From JAJNPS01 sp031378845 (GTDB lineage: Bacteria > Pseudomonadota > Alphaproteobacteria > Rhodobacterales > Rhodobacteraceae), in assembly GCA_031378845.1 (NCBI GenBank), contig JANNES010000003.1, forward strand, positions 227,208 to 291,207: a stretch of 64,000 nt of DNA, given 5' to 3'. The notes under the pieces are model-generated. The model was given only the letters and a program-made list of their open reading frames with translations, searched no databases and was not told the DNA's origin. Of this stretch, positions 44,353 through 52,699 are shown piece after piece; the first letter of the stretch is position 1; every line of letters starts with the position of its first letter. Made by a program: the position numbers and the translations under genes.

Positions 44353-44895
44353 ATGTCAGATGATCAGGTCGCCAGTTTGCTTTCCCAGGTCGCAGCGCAA
44401 GACCGCGCCGCGTTTCGTGAACTGTATGCGGCAACCTCTGCGAAACTCTTTGGCGTCCTTTTGCGTATGCTTGGGGAGAGGGGGGAAGCGGAGGATGCGT
44501 TGCAAGAGGTTTATACACGGGTTTGGCTACGCGCAGGGCGCTACGATGCAGCCCGCGCCCGGGGGATGACCTGGCTTATCGCGATCAGCCGCAACCTGGC
44601 CATTGACCGCCTGCGCGCGCGCCCCGATGCCGGGATCGGCGACGAGGCGGTGATCGACGCGTTGCCCGACCTCAGCGCTGGCGTCGAGACCCAGATGATT
44701 GCCCGGGGCGAGGCCCGCCGCATCACCGACTGCTTTGCGACACTGGAGGCCGACAAGGCCGCCGCCGTGCAAGGCGCCTATCTGAACGGCCTCAGCTACG
44801 CCGACCTTGCGATCCGCCACAATGTACCCGTCAACACCATGCGCACCTGGCTGCGCCGCGGTCTGTTGAAACTCAAGGAGTGTCTTGAGGCATGA
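44353..44895 (+). CDS. ECF RNA polymerase sigma factor (SigK-like)
   Basis: A 180-residue ECF sigma factor. Region 2 covers residues ~20-85 (FRELYAATSAKLFGVLLRML, EDALQEVYTRVWLRAGRYD, GMTWLIAISRNLAIDRLRAR). Region 4 ends the protein (LSYADLAIRHNVPVNTMRTWLRRGLLKLKECL). Start 44353 (MSDDQVASLL) is preferred; a GTG at 44317 overlapping the previous stop is the alternative. It overlaps the anti-sigma gene by 4 bp. Confidence 0.88.
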   Translation: MSDDQVASLLSQVAAQDRAAFRELYAATSAKLFGVLLRMLGERGEAEDALQEVYTRVWLRAGRYDAARARGMTWLIAISRNLAIDRLRARPDAGIGDEAVIDALPDLSAGVETQMIARGEARRITDCFATLEADKAAAVQGAYLNGLSYADLAIRHNVPVNTMRTWLRRGLLKLKECLEA

Positions 44896-45554
44896 CCGAC
44901 GACCGCGCCCTGAGCCGTGACGAGGAGGCCGGCCTTTTGGCGGCCGAGTTTGTCATGGGCGTGCTGGCCCTGACCGAACGGGCGGCAGCCGAGGCGCGGA
45001 TCAAGACCGATCCCGACTTTGCCGCGATGGTGGCCGACTGGGAAAACCGCTTTGGCGATCTGAACGACGACTATGTCGAGGTGCCCGCGCCGGATGTTCT
45101 GCACAAGGTCGAAGCCCGACTTTTCCCCACCGAGGCAAAAGCGCGGGCGTCGTGGTTCGGCTGGCTGTCAGGGGCACTTGCCGCTGCGGTTCTGGCCGGG
45201 GCGGCGGTGTTCTTTCTGACGCCACCGCCCAGCAGCCCGGCCCCCCTGATCGCCACCTTGGGCGCAGAGGGCGGCGCGTTGGGCTTTGAGGCCCGCTATG
45301 ATGGCGCCTCACTGATCGTGGCACGCGTGACGGGACCCGCAGCGGGCGAAGGCCGCGTCCACGAATTGTGGCTCATCGCCCCCGAGGCGGCCCCGGTGTC
45401 GTTGGGCCTTCTTGGTGATGCGCAACTGTCGATCCCCTACCCGATGCCGCCTGCAGGCTGGGTCCTTGCCGTCAGCCTTGAGCCGACAGGCGGCTCCACC
45501 ACCGGCACGCCCACGGGCCCGGTTCTGGCCACCGGCGTGGTCACGGACCTGTGA
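44892..45554 (+). CDS. RskA-type anti-sigma factor
   Basis: A 220-residue membrane protein. The N-terminal cytosolic domain (AAEFVMGVLALTERAAAEARI) binds sigma in this family. One transmembrane helix lies at ~93-110 (LSGALAAAVLAGAAVFFL). The periplasmic RskA domain contains GRVHELWLIAPEAAPVSLGLL. Coupled by ATGA to the sigma gene, and followed after 105 bp by a fasciclin gene. The stimulus is unknown. Confidence 0.85.
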   Translation: MTDDRALSRDEEAGLLAAEFVMGVLALTERAAAEARIKTDPDFAAMVADWENRFGDLNDDYVEVPAPDVLHKVEARLFPTEAKARASWFGWLSGALAAAVLAGAAVFFLTPPPSSPAPLIATLGAEGGALGFEARYDGASLIVARVTGPAAGEGRVHELWLIAPEAAPVSLGLLGDAQLSIPYPMPPAGWVLAVSLEPTGGSTTGTPTGPVLATGVVTDL

Positions 45555-45574
45555 TCAACTAATTTTCCGCAGCC

Positions 45575-45603
45575 TGAAACTTAGGGCAAAGCCCCCCCGT
45601 AGA
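45575..45603 (+). promoter_or_regulatory. Possible ECF-type promoter before the fasciclin gene
   Basis: TGAAAC (45575-45580), a 17-bp spacer and CGTAGA (45598-45603) resemble the shape of ECF sigma promoters. They lie 57 bp before the fasciclin start. No equally good match is seen before the sigma gene, so this is tentative. Confidence 0.25.
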
Positions 45604-45659
45604 TGCTGGTGTGAGGCGGGAATGGACCCGTCCCCGAATTCGCAATGGGAGTTGCCACA

Positions 45660-46208
45660 ATGCTCAAATCCATCCGTCTTGCCACTGCTTTCCTCGCCCT
45701 TTCGACCGGCTTTGCGCTGGCTGAAAACCCGATGGTCGGCGGTGCCGCGATGTTCGAAGACAAGAACATCATCGAAAACGCCGTGAACTCTGCCGATCAC
45801 ACGACGCTGGTTGCCGCCGTGACCGCCGCCGGTCTGGTGGAAACGCTGCAGGGCGCTGGCCCCTTTACCGTGCTGGCCCCGACCAACGACGCCTTTGCCA
45901 AACTGCCTGCGGGCACCGTTGAAACCCTGCTCAAGCCCGAAAACAAGGACATGCTGGTCAAGATCCTGACCTGCCACGTGATTGCAGGCGCTGCGATGTC
46001 CTCCGACATCATGGGCATGGTCGAGGCTGACGGCGGCAAGCACAAGGTCAGCACCGTCGGTGGCTGCGAGTTTACCCTGATGACCAAGGACGGCAAAGTG
46101 ATGATCGAAGACGGTCAAGGCAATGTCGGGACCGTCACCGTCGCTGACGTCAAGCAATCGAACGGCGTGATCCACGTCATCGACACGGTTCTTTTGCCGG
46201 CAAGCTAA
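45660..46208 (+). CDS. Secreted fasciclin (FAS1) domain protein
   Basis: A 182-residue exported protein with a signal peptide ending near residue 21 (GFALAENP); start 45660 follows GGGAG. The FAS1 domain fills the rest: DHTTLVAAVTAAGLVETLQGAGPFTVLAPTNDAFAKLP (H1/first box) and VADVKQSNGVIHVIDTVLLP (H2 box). It follows a sigma/anti-sigma pair, an arrangement known in several bacteria where fasciclin is a target of SigK-type factors. Role: surface adhesion or matrix binding by family knowledge. Confidence 0.88.
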   Translation: MLKSIRLATAFLALSTGFALAENPMVGGAAMFEDKNIIENAVNSADHTTLVAAVTAAGLVETLQGAGPFTVLAPTNDAFAKLPAGTVETLLKPENKDMLVKILTCHVIAGAAMSSDIMGMVEADGGKHKVSTVGGCEFTLMTKDGKVMIEDGQGNVGTVTVADVKQSNGVIHVIDTVLLPAS

Positions 46209-46361
46209 ACCGTCCAGCCGCGCAAAAGACTTCGGGGTGCGCGCGCGTGTATGTTTGTTCCGGCTGGTCACTCAGCCGGGACGGGTCTCGCGCGCCCCGA
46301 AGGCCTGACCGGGCCATGGGTCTTTCACATTGTCCCCACAACGGGGCTCACGGCCCCGGCA

Positions 46362-46389
46362 GGGTCTTCGGGTTTGCCCCCGAAGACCC
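46362..46389 (+). terminator. Strong hairpin downstream of the fasciclin gene
   Basis: A perfect 11-bp stem GGGTCTTCGGG / CCCGAAGACCC with loop TTTGCC, 153 bp after the fasciclin stop and 102 bp before the vWA gene. The following CTTTCATT is only weakly T-rich. The rest of 46209-46491 shows no gene. Confidence 0.5.
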
Positions 46390-46491
46390 GCTTTCATTGC
46401 AGCCCAGGCGGCGCGCGTTGCGCATTGACCGATCACCACCTGCCGCTTAGCCTGATGCCATTATCGGCCCCTTTTACGGAGAGCAGTATTG

Positions 46492-48132
46492 ATGCGTCTC
46501 GCAGCCATTCTCATCGCCGCATTCCTGATCCCCGTCATCGCGTTTGCCGAAGGTAGATCCATTATCGTGCTGGATGCCTCCGGCTCCATGTGGGGCCAGA
46601 TCGACGGGCGCGCAAAGCTTGAGATCGCGCGCGAGGCCCTCGGAACCGTCCTCGCGGGCGTCCCCGCCGATACCGAGATCGGCCTCATGGCCTACGGACA
46701 CCGCGAAAAGGGCAACTGCGCCGATATCGAACTTTTGGTTGCCCCCGGACCGGGCACCGCCGCCGCCATTACCGACGCGGCCAACACTATGAAATTCCTG
46801 GGCAAAACGCCCCTGACCGAGGCTGTCCGGCGCGCCGCTGCGGAACTTAAATCGACCGAGGAAAAGGCCACCGTCATCTTGATCACCGACGGGATCGAGA
46901 CCTGCGAGGCCGATCCGTGCGCGCTCGGGGCGGAACTTGAAGCCTCGGGGGTCGATTTCACCGCCCATGTCGTGGGCTTCGGGCTGACCGCCAACGAGGG
47001 CGCCACCGTCGCCTGTCTCGCCGAAAACACCGGCGGCAAATATATCGAGGCGAAAGATGCCGGGGCGCTGGTCGAGGCGCTGAAAACCGCTGTTGTCGCG
47101 GTTGAACCCGCACCCGAACCCGAACCCGCGACCGCCCCAGAGCCACCGCCTCCGGTCGCGCTTGAATTCAACCTTGCACCGCAACTCTACCTGGCCGAAG
47201 GCAGCCCGGAAATCATTAACGGAAACGCGTGGGAGCTATATCAGATCGCCGCCGATGGCACGCAAGGCGAAGGCATCTCCACCGAGTACAACAAGTACCA
47301 GGGCCGCTTGCCCGCCGGCACCTATCGGTTGGTCGCACGGATCGGCGAGGCCCGCGCCGAACAGGACATTACCCTGACCGATGCCGATCTGCTGGAACCC
47401 CGGATCATCCTGAACGCCGGCACCTTGATCTTGCACCCGAAAGTGACCGCCGACGCCCCCATTGATGGCAGTGCCGCGCTGAACCTCAGGAATGCCAGCG
47501 GAATGGATGGCACCTATTACGGCGACACGACCGTCATCGTGCCTGCCGGTGACATTCAGATCGCGGTGCGCATCGGACAGGCGCGCGCCACCGAAACCAT
47601 CACCCTCGCGCCGGGTGAGACCATCGAAAAAGACATCATCGTCGGCGCAGGCGTCGCGGCGGTCGATGCCTTCTATGTCGATGGCCTGATCATGGACACA
47701 ACGCAGCATTTCGTCGAAATCCTCGCGGCGAAAAAGGCACTGGATGGCAGTCAGGCCAGCATCGCCACCAGTTATGGTCCGGGCCAGCTGTTCACCCTGC
47801 CGCCGGGCGATTATGTTGCCCGCATCCGCCAGGATGCGGCAGAGACCGACACACCCTTTACCGTCAAGTCGGGCGAAAGGGTCGAGGTCAAGGTCGTCCT
47901 GAATGCGGGCGTTCTGGCGATCACCGCACCGGGCGCCCGCGCCATCGAGGTGCAGGATGCCAAGGCCGACATCAGCGGCAACCGCAAACAGCGCAGCTAT
48001 GACTATGCCGAGGCGAAAACCCTTGTGGCGCCGGGCGGCGACTACCTGATCGTGGTGGAACGGGGCGACGCCAAGGTCGAGGCCAAGGCGACCGTCACGC
48101 CCGGCGAGCGCACCGAAATCGCCGTGCCATGA
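46492..48132 (+). CDS. Secreted von Willebrand factor A domain protein with C-terminal repeat domains
   Basis: A 546-residue exported protein, signal peptide ~20 residues (FLIPVIAFAEG). The vWA domain (~22-200) has the full MIDAS motif DASGSMWG and the distal LITDGIE. A Pro/Glu linker (EPAPEPEPATAPEPPPP) leads to ~330 residues containing three to four beta-sandwich-like repeats with similar endings: LPAGTYRLVARIGEARAEQ, VPAGDIQIAVRIGQARATE, LPPGDYVARIRQDAAETD and VAPGGDYLIVVERGDAKVE. ATG 46492 is preferred over TTG 46489; GGAGAG precedes it. It stands alone. A ligand or substrate cannot be inferred. Confidence 0.8.
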   Translation: MRLAAILIAAFLIPVIAFAEGRSIIVLDASGSMWGQIDGRAKLEIAREALGTVLAGVPADTEIGLMAYGHREKGNCADIELLVAPGPGTAAAITDAANTMKFLGKTPLTEAVRRAAAELKSTEEKATVILITDGIETCEADPCALGAELEASGVDFTAHVVGFGLTANEGATVACLAENTGGKYIEAKDAGALVEALKTAVVAVEPAPEPEPATAPEPPPPVALEFNLAPQLYLAEGSPEIINGNAWELYQIAADGTQGEGISTEYNKYQGRLPAGTYRLVARIGEARAEQDITLTDADLLEPRIILNAGTLILHPKVTADAPIDGSAALNLRNASGMDGTYYGDTTVIVPAGDIQIAVRIGQARATETITLAPGETIEKDIIVGAGVAAVDAFYVDGLIMDTTQHFVEILAAKKALDGSQASIATSYGPGQLFTLPPGDYVARIRQDAAETDTPFTVKSGERVEVKVVLNAGVLAITAPGARAIEVQDAKADISGNRKQRSYDYAEAKTLVAPGGDYLIVVERGDAKVEAKATVTPGERTEIAVP

Positions 48133-48157
48133 CGCCTGCCCGCATCGCGAGAGCCTG

Positions 48158-48254
48158 CCCGGAAAAAGTGGAATCCGGTTTTGTCACAAGTCAGGCGACC
48201 ACCAAAAAGCTGGAACATGTCCGATGCTTCTATCTGCATCGGACTTGCTCTAGC
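48158..48254. repeat. Dispersed palindromic repeat upstream of tRNA-Gly
   Basis: A ~97-bp block beginning CCCGGAAAAAGTGGAATCCG and ending TTGCTCTAG. It includes a perfect 9-bp stem GTCCGATGC-TTCTATCT-GCATCGGAC at 48219-48244, with partly matching flanks (GCTGGAACAT and TTGCTCTAGC). The pattern recalls intergenic repeats I know from alphaproteobacteria with a conserved CTCTAG end. No second copy is seen in the window. It could also end transcription of the vWA gene. Confidence 0.5.
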
Positions 48255-48295
48255 GGCTTGACGACCCGGCGCGGCTGACTTAACTCGGGGATGTC

Positions 48296-48369
48296 GCGGG
48301 TGTAGCTCAATGGCAGAGCAGCAGCTTCCCAAGCTGAATACGAGGGTTCGATTCCCTTCACCCGCTCCA
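48296..48369 (+). tRNA. tRNA-Gly (anticodon CCC)
   Basis: A 74-nt cloverleaf with encoded CCA. The acceptor stem is GCGGGTG/CACCCGC. D arm GCTC...GAGC, anticodon loop TTCCCAA (CCC), T loop GGTTCGATTCC. One G-A mismatch closes the anticodon stem. It reads codon GGG. Confidence 0.95.
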
Positions 48370-48436
48370 CCATCCCTTCCCTTCCCTTTTGTCCTTGCCT
48401 GCGCTAGCAAGCACCAGCAAATCGAAAGGAAATTCC

Positions 48437-48790
48437 ATGAACGCTGACATCATTCGTTTTGGCACCGGCCCCCGCATGTCGGAGGCGGTCGCGTGTAATG
48501 GCATCCTTTGGGTCGCAGGCCAGGTGGGCGAGCCGGGCGCCTCGGTTGCCGATCAGACCCGCCAGTGTCTGGCCGAGGTTGACCGCATCCTGACCGAGGC
48601 AGGCACCGACAAGACGCGCATCCTGTCTGCGCAGATCTGGCTCGCGGATATGGCCACCTTTGCACAAATGAATGCCGTCTGGGACGCCTGGGTGCCGCAA
48701 GGCCACACACCCGCCCGCGCCACCGGCGAGGCAAAGCTTGCGACGCCGGATTACCTGGTCGAGGTCATCGTGACGGCGGCGCTATCGTGA
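48437..48790 (+). CDS. RidA family protein
   Basis: A 117-residue YjgF/YER057c/UK114 family protein. Start 48437 follows AAAGGA. WVAGQVGEPGASVADQTRQCLAEVDRILTEAGTDKTRIL and PARATGEAKLATPDYLVEVIVTAAL are the family blocks. The usual Arg of RidA deaminases is likely that in PARATGE. It removes reactive enamine/imine intermediates by family knowledge; some members of this 'RidA-other' branch differ. A hairpin-plus-tail element follows. Confidence 0.85.
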   Translation: MNADIIRFGTGPRMSEAVACNGILWVAGQVGEPGASVADQTRQCLAEVDRILTEAGTDKTRILSAQIWLADMATFAQMNAVWDAWVPQGHTPARATGEAKLATPDYLVEVIVTAALS

Positions 48791-48795
48791 ACCGG

Positions 48796-48836
48796 CCGGG
48801 GGCTGTCTGCCCCCGGACCCCCGAGGATACTTGTCC
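48796..48836 (+). terminator. Hairpin-plus-tail element, copy B (after ridA-like gene)
   Basis: Perfect 8-bp stem CCGGGGGC / GCCCCCGG with loop TGTCT, then ACCCCCGAGGATACTTG. It lies directly after the RidA gene and before the convergent end of pgi, consistent with a terminator usable from both sides. Confidence 0.6.
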
Positions 48837-48847
48837 AAGGTGAAGGG

Positions 48848-50452
48848 TCAAGCGCGCAGGAACGCCACCAGAGCAGCGGTTGAGCCGTCCTTGCCGTCGG
48901 TCCCGGTCTTGCCTTCCAGCACCGGCTGCAAGGCCAGCGCCAGTTCCTTGCCCAGTTCCACCCCCCATTGGTCATAAGAGTTGATCCCGAGGATGACGCC
49001 TTCGACAAAGACGCGGTGTTCATAAAGCGCGATGATCTGGCCGAGGACACGGGGCGTCAACTGGTCATAGGCCAGCATGGTCGAGGGGCGGCTGCCGGGA
49101 AAGACCCGATGGCGGGCCTGACGTTCCAGCTCCGCGCCGGTGGCCCCCTTTTTGGTCATGATGGCGCGCGCCTCGTCCAAAGACCGGCCCCGCATCAGCG
49201 CCTCGGCCTGTGCCAGGCAGTTTGCGACCAGGAGCAGGTGCTGATGCGCAAGATCGGGCTCATGGCCCCGCTTGGCGACCAGAAACTCGCACGGCACGGG
49301 CCGCGTGCCCTGATGGATCAGCTGATAGAATGCATGCTGGCCGTTGGTGCCGGGCTCTCCCCAGACCACCGGGCCGGAATGCATCGCAAGGTCCGAGCCG
49401 TCGATGGCCACGCGCTTGCCGTTGCTCTCCATCTCCAACTGTTGCAGATAGGCGGGCAGACGGCGCAGCCGCTGGTCATAGGGCAGCACCGCGCGCGTGG
49501 CACAGCCGCAAATCTGGTTGTGCCAGATGCCCACCAGCGCCAGCATAACCGGCATGTTCTGCCCGAAAGGCGCGTCCAGAAAGTGCTGGTCCATCGTCCG
49601 TCCACCGGCCAGAAACTGATCGAACGCGTCCGGTCCGACCGCGATCATCAGGCCAAGCCCGATCGGCCCCCACATCGAATAGCGCCCGCCGACCCAATCC
49701 TCAAACCCGAAAACCCGCGCTGGATCAATGCCATAGGCGGCGGTCTTGTCAGCGGCAGTCGACACGGCAGCAAACTGCGCGCCGGGATTGGCCACCTTTG
49801 CCGCCATCCATGCCTTGGCGGTATCGGCATTGGTCATCGTCTCGATCGTGGTGAACGTCTTGGAGGCCACGATCACCAGCGTCGTCGCAGGGTTCAAAAG
49901 TGCCAGCGTATCGGCAATGTGCGCGCCGTCGACGTTGCTCACGAAATGCACCCGCGGCCCGTCATGAAACGGCGCCAAGGCCAGCGTCGCCATCGCAGGC
50001 CCCAGATCCGACCCGCCGATCCCGATGTTGACGACATCCGTGATCTTGCCGCCCTGCCCGGTGAACGCACCCGACCGCACCGCCCGCGCAAACGCCCCCG
50101 CCTGCGCCCGAATGCGTCGCAGCTCGGGCATGACATCCGCGCCATCAACCTTGATCACAGCATCCGCGCCCGCCCTGAGCGCCACATGCAGCACGGCCCG
50201 GTCTTCGGTCACGTTGATCTTTTCGCCGCCAAACATCGCCGCCCGCTTGGCCGCCACGCCCGCGCCCTCGGCAAGCGCGATCAACAGATCCCGCGCGCCC
50301 GCGTCGATATTGGTCTTGGCATAGTCAAACAGCATCCCGTCCGCCCAAATCGAAAACCCCGCAGCCCGGTCACCGGTGGCGAAAAGGTCCACAAGCGGAC
50401 GCGCCGCCACGGTCTTTTGATGCTCTTTCAGTGCCTGCCAGATCGCTTGCAT
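48848..50452 (-). CDS. pgi: Glucose-6-phosphate isomerase
   Basis: A 534-residue enzyme linking glucose-6-phosphate and fructose-6-phosphate. Start 50452 (MQAIWQALKEHQKTVAARPL) is typical. Signature blocks are DWVGGRYSMWGPIGL, NGKRV and GEPGTNGQHAFYQLIHQG, plus NIGIGGSDLGP near residue 145. Last gene of the zwf-pgl-pgi operon, 4 bp after pgl. Its role here is probably to feed hexose phosphate back into the Entner-Doudoroff route. Confidence 0.95.
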   Translation of the reverse strand: MQAIWQALKEHQKTVAARPLVDLFATGDRAAGFSIWADGMLFDYAKTNIDAGARDLLIALAEGAGVAAKRAAMFGGEKINVTEDRAVLHVALRAGADAVIKVDGADVMPELRRIRAQAGAFARAVRSGAFTGQGGKITDVVNIGIGGSDLGPAMATLALAPFHDGPRVHFVSNVDGAHIADTLALLNPATTLVIVASKTFTTIETMTNADTAKAWMAAKVANPGAQFAAVSTAADKTAAYGIDPARVFGFEDWVGGRYSMWGPIGLGLMIAVGPDAFDQFLAGGRTMDQHFLDAPFGQNMPVMLALVGIWHNQICGCATRAVLPYDQRLRRLPAYLQQLEMESNGKRVAIDGSDLAMHSGPVVWGEPGTNGQHAFYQLIHQGTRPVPCEFLVAKRGHEPDLAHQHLLLVANCLAQAEALMRGRSLDEARAIMTKKGATGAELERQARHRVFPGSRPSTMLAYDQLTPRVLGQIIALYEHRVFVEGVILGINSYDQWGVELGKELALALQPVLEGKTGTDGKDGSTAALVAFLRA

Positions 50453-50456
50453 CGTC

Positions 50457-51128
50457 TCACTCCGCCCAATGTACGGTTGCATTGTCCAAAACCGCCCGCA
50501 CCGGCGCCTCCATCACATCCAGGCTTGCCGCCCGCTCAAGTGCTGCGCGCTTGTCTGCTCCGGTGATCAGGAGGTGGATGTTGAACGCGCCCCGCAGCAC
50601 CGGTGCTGTCAGCGTCACGCGCGGCTCGCCTGCCGCATCGGCCCGCATCGGCATCAGGACCGGTGCATGCGGTGCCAGCGCGTCGGCCAGCCGGTCCGCG
50701 CCGGGAAAAAGGCTTGCCGTATGCATATCCGTCCCCATCCCCATCAACAGGACCGAGATCGGCAGATGCGGCGCAAGCCCCGCCATCAGATCGTCCAAAG
50801 CCTCTTCGGGCGTCGCCACGGGTTTGTACATCGGCACCAGCCGTGCATTGACCGCCCGCCCCCGGATCAGCCGCTGCCGCACCAGCCGCATGTTGGACCG
50901 CGGGCTTTCTTCATCCACCCAGCGCTCGTCGTTCAGAAAGACCGAGACATTCTCCCAATCCATCTCAACGCCCGACAGCGTGTCAAAGATCGGCCCCGGC
51001 GTCGTCCCCCCCGGCACGCACAAGGACGCCCGCCCTTCGCGCCGCAAAAAATCGCCCAACTGGCCCGCGATGGTGTCGGCCAGCCGCAGCATCAGGAAAT
51101 CGCGGTCCGGATAGGTTTCCAGGATCAT
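50457..51128 (-). CDS. pgl: 6-phosphogluconolactonase (DevB type)
   Basis: A 223-residue lactonase of the glucosamine-6-phosphate isomerase-like fold. CVPGGTTPGPIFDTLSG near residue 40, VFLNDERWVDEESPRSN near 68 and LLMGMGTDMHTASLFPG near 125 are canonical. The start overlaps the zwf stop by 4 bp. It hydrolyses the product of Zwf. Confidence 0.93.
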   Translation of the reverse strand: MILETYPDRDFLMLRLADTIAGQLGDFLRREGRASLCVPGGTTPGPIFDTLSGVEMDWENVSVFLNDERWVDEESPRSNMRLVRQRLIRGRAVNARLVPMYKPVATPEEALDDLMAGLAPHLPISVLLMGMGTDMHTASLFPGADRLADALAPHAPVLMPMRADAAGEPRVTLTAPVLRGAFNIHLLITGADKRAALERAASLDVMEAPVRAVLDNATVHWAE

Positions 51129-52579
51129 TCCTTGATCTCCCGCCAGCGCCGTCCGTCACGGTGCATCAGCATCAACGCATCCTCCGGCCCCGATGACCCC
51201 GGATCATAGGCTTGCGGGCGCGTCGACCGCGCGTCCCACGCGTCGATGACGGGATCGGCCCAGGCCCAGGCGGCCTCCACCTCGTCGCCGCGCATGAACA
51301 GGGTCTGGTTGCCCCGGATCACATCCATGATCAGCCGCTCATAGGCGTCGGGGATGTCCTCGGCCTCGTCGCCAAGCGCATCGGCAAAGGACATGTCCAA
51401 GGGCACCTGCATCAGGCGCATGCCGCCCGGCCCCGGTTCCTTGATCATCACCATCAGGTTCATGCCTTCATTGGGCTGCAACCGGATCACCAGCACGTTT
51501 TCCAGCCACCCCTTGGCATCGTCAAAGATCGAATGCGGCGGCGATTTGAAGGTGATGGCAATTTCCGAGGCCCGCGCGCGCAGCCGCTTGCCGGTGCGCA
51601 GATAGAACGGCGTGCCCGACCAGCGCCAGTTCGAGATGCCGACTTTCAGCGCGATGTAGGATTCCGTGCGGCTGCCGGCGTTCTCGGCATGCTCCAGATA
51701 GCCGCCCTCGCCGCCGCCCGGCAGGTATTGCCCCCGCACGATGTCCTCTGGCCTGACCGGGTCAAGCGCCCGAATGACCTTCAGCTTTTCATCGCGCACC
51801 GCATCAGGGTCAAAGTGATACGGCGGCTCCATCGCGATCAGGCACAAAAGCTGCATCATATGGTTCTGCACCATATCGCGCATCGCCCCCGAGGTGTCGT
51901 AATAGGCCCCGCGCCCGTTCACCCCGACGGTTTCGGCCACCGTGATCTGCACATGTTCGACAAATTCCGACTTCCACAAGGGCTCGAACAGGATGTTGGC
52001 AAAGCGCACCGCCATCAGGTTCTGCACCGTCTCCTTGCCGAGATAATGGTCAATCCGGTAGATCTGCTTTTCGCTGAAATGGCTGGCCAGCACCGCGTTC
52101 AGCGCCTGGGCTGATTCCAGATCGCGACCAAAGGGCTTTTCCACCACGATCCGGCTTTTGGGATTGGCGATGCCATGCAGGTGCAACCGTTCGGCCAGAT
52201 CGCCAAACAGGCTCGGTGCGACCGAAAAATAGAACGCCCGGACCACATCAGGCCGCATGATGGCCGCCAAAGCCGGCCAACCCGCATCGCCTTTGGCGTC
52301 GATCGGCACGTAGAGCACATTGGCCATGAACCGGGCGATCATGCCTGGATCGCGGCGCTCGTCAGGAACAAATTCCGCAATCGAGGCTGCCACCAGCCCG
52401 CGAAACGCCTCGACCGTCAGGTCGGCGCGCGCGGCCCCGATAATACGGCTTTCGGGCGGCATCTGCCCGGCAAGGAAGCGCCGGTACAGCCCCGGCAGGA
52501 TCTTGCGCCGCGCCAGATCGCCGGTGCCGCCAAAAATCACCAGATCAAAGGGATCGACCGGAATGACGCGCGAAACCAT
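51125..52579 (-). CDS. zwf: Glucose-6-phosphate 1-dehydrogenase
   Basis: A 484-residue enzyme. The nucleotide motif FGGTGDLARRKILPGLYR is near residue 17, the EKPFG segment at VVEKPFGRDL, and the active site RIDHYLGKETVQNLMAVRF near 180 with the catalytic His. First gene of the operon with pgl and pgi. A promoter-like pair and a LacI-type palindrome lie upstream at 52645-52681. Confidence 0.95.
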   Translation of the reverse strand: MVSRVIPVDPFDLVIFGGTGDLARRKILPGLYRRFLAGQMPPESRIIGAARADLTVEAFRGLVAASIAEFVPDERRDPGMIARFMANVLYVPIDAKGDAGWPALAAIMRPDVVRAFYFSVAPSLFGDLAERLHLHGIANPKSRIVVEKPFGRDLESAQALNAVLASHFSEKQIYRIDHYLGKETVQNLMAVRFANILFEPLWKSEFVEHVQITVAETVGVNGRGAYYDTSGAMRDMVQNHMMQLLCLIAMEPPYHFDPDAVRDEKLKVIRALDPVRPEDIVRGQYLPGGGEGGYLEHAENAGSRTESYIALKVGISNWRWSGTPFYLRTGKRLRARASEIAITFKSPPHSIFDDAKGWLENVLVIRLQPNEGMNLMVMIKEPGPGGMRLMQVPLDMSFADALGDEAEDIPDAYERLIMDVIRGNQTLFMRGDEVEAAWAWADPVIDAWDARSTRPQAYDPGSSGPEDALMLMHRDGRRWREIKE

Positions 52580-52644
52580 GATCGTCCTTTCGACAGGCGT
52601 GCCGTTAGCGCTGGCCCGCGTGCTTTAACCTTGCGCCGGACTGA

Positions 52645-52681
52645 TGTCTAGCATCGCCCCCTGATTGGACAAAGCGCTTTG
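52645..52681 (-). promoter_or_regulatory. Candidate zwf promoter overlapped by a LacI-type palindrome
   Basis: Reading toward zwf: the 12-bp palindrome CAAAGCGCTTTG (52670-52681) overlaps a -35-like TTGTCC. After 16 bp comes TAGACA as a weak -10. The GCGC-centred AAAGCGCTTT core is typical of LacI/GalR operators. Such overlap would repress zwf-pgl-pgi. No LacI gene is in the window. Confidence 0.45.
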
Positions 52682-52699
52682 GAACTGACCGGTGAAACC

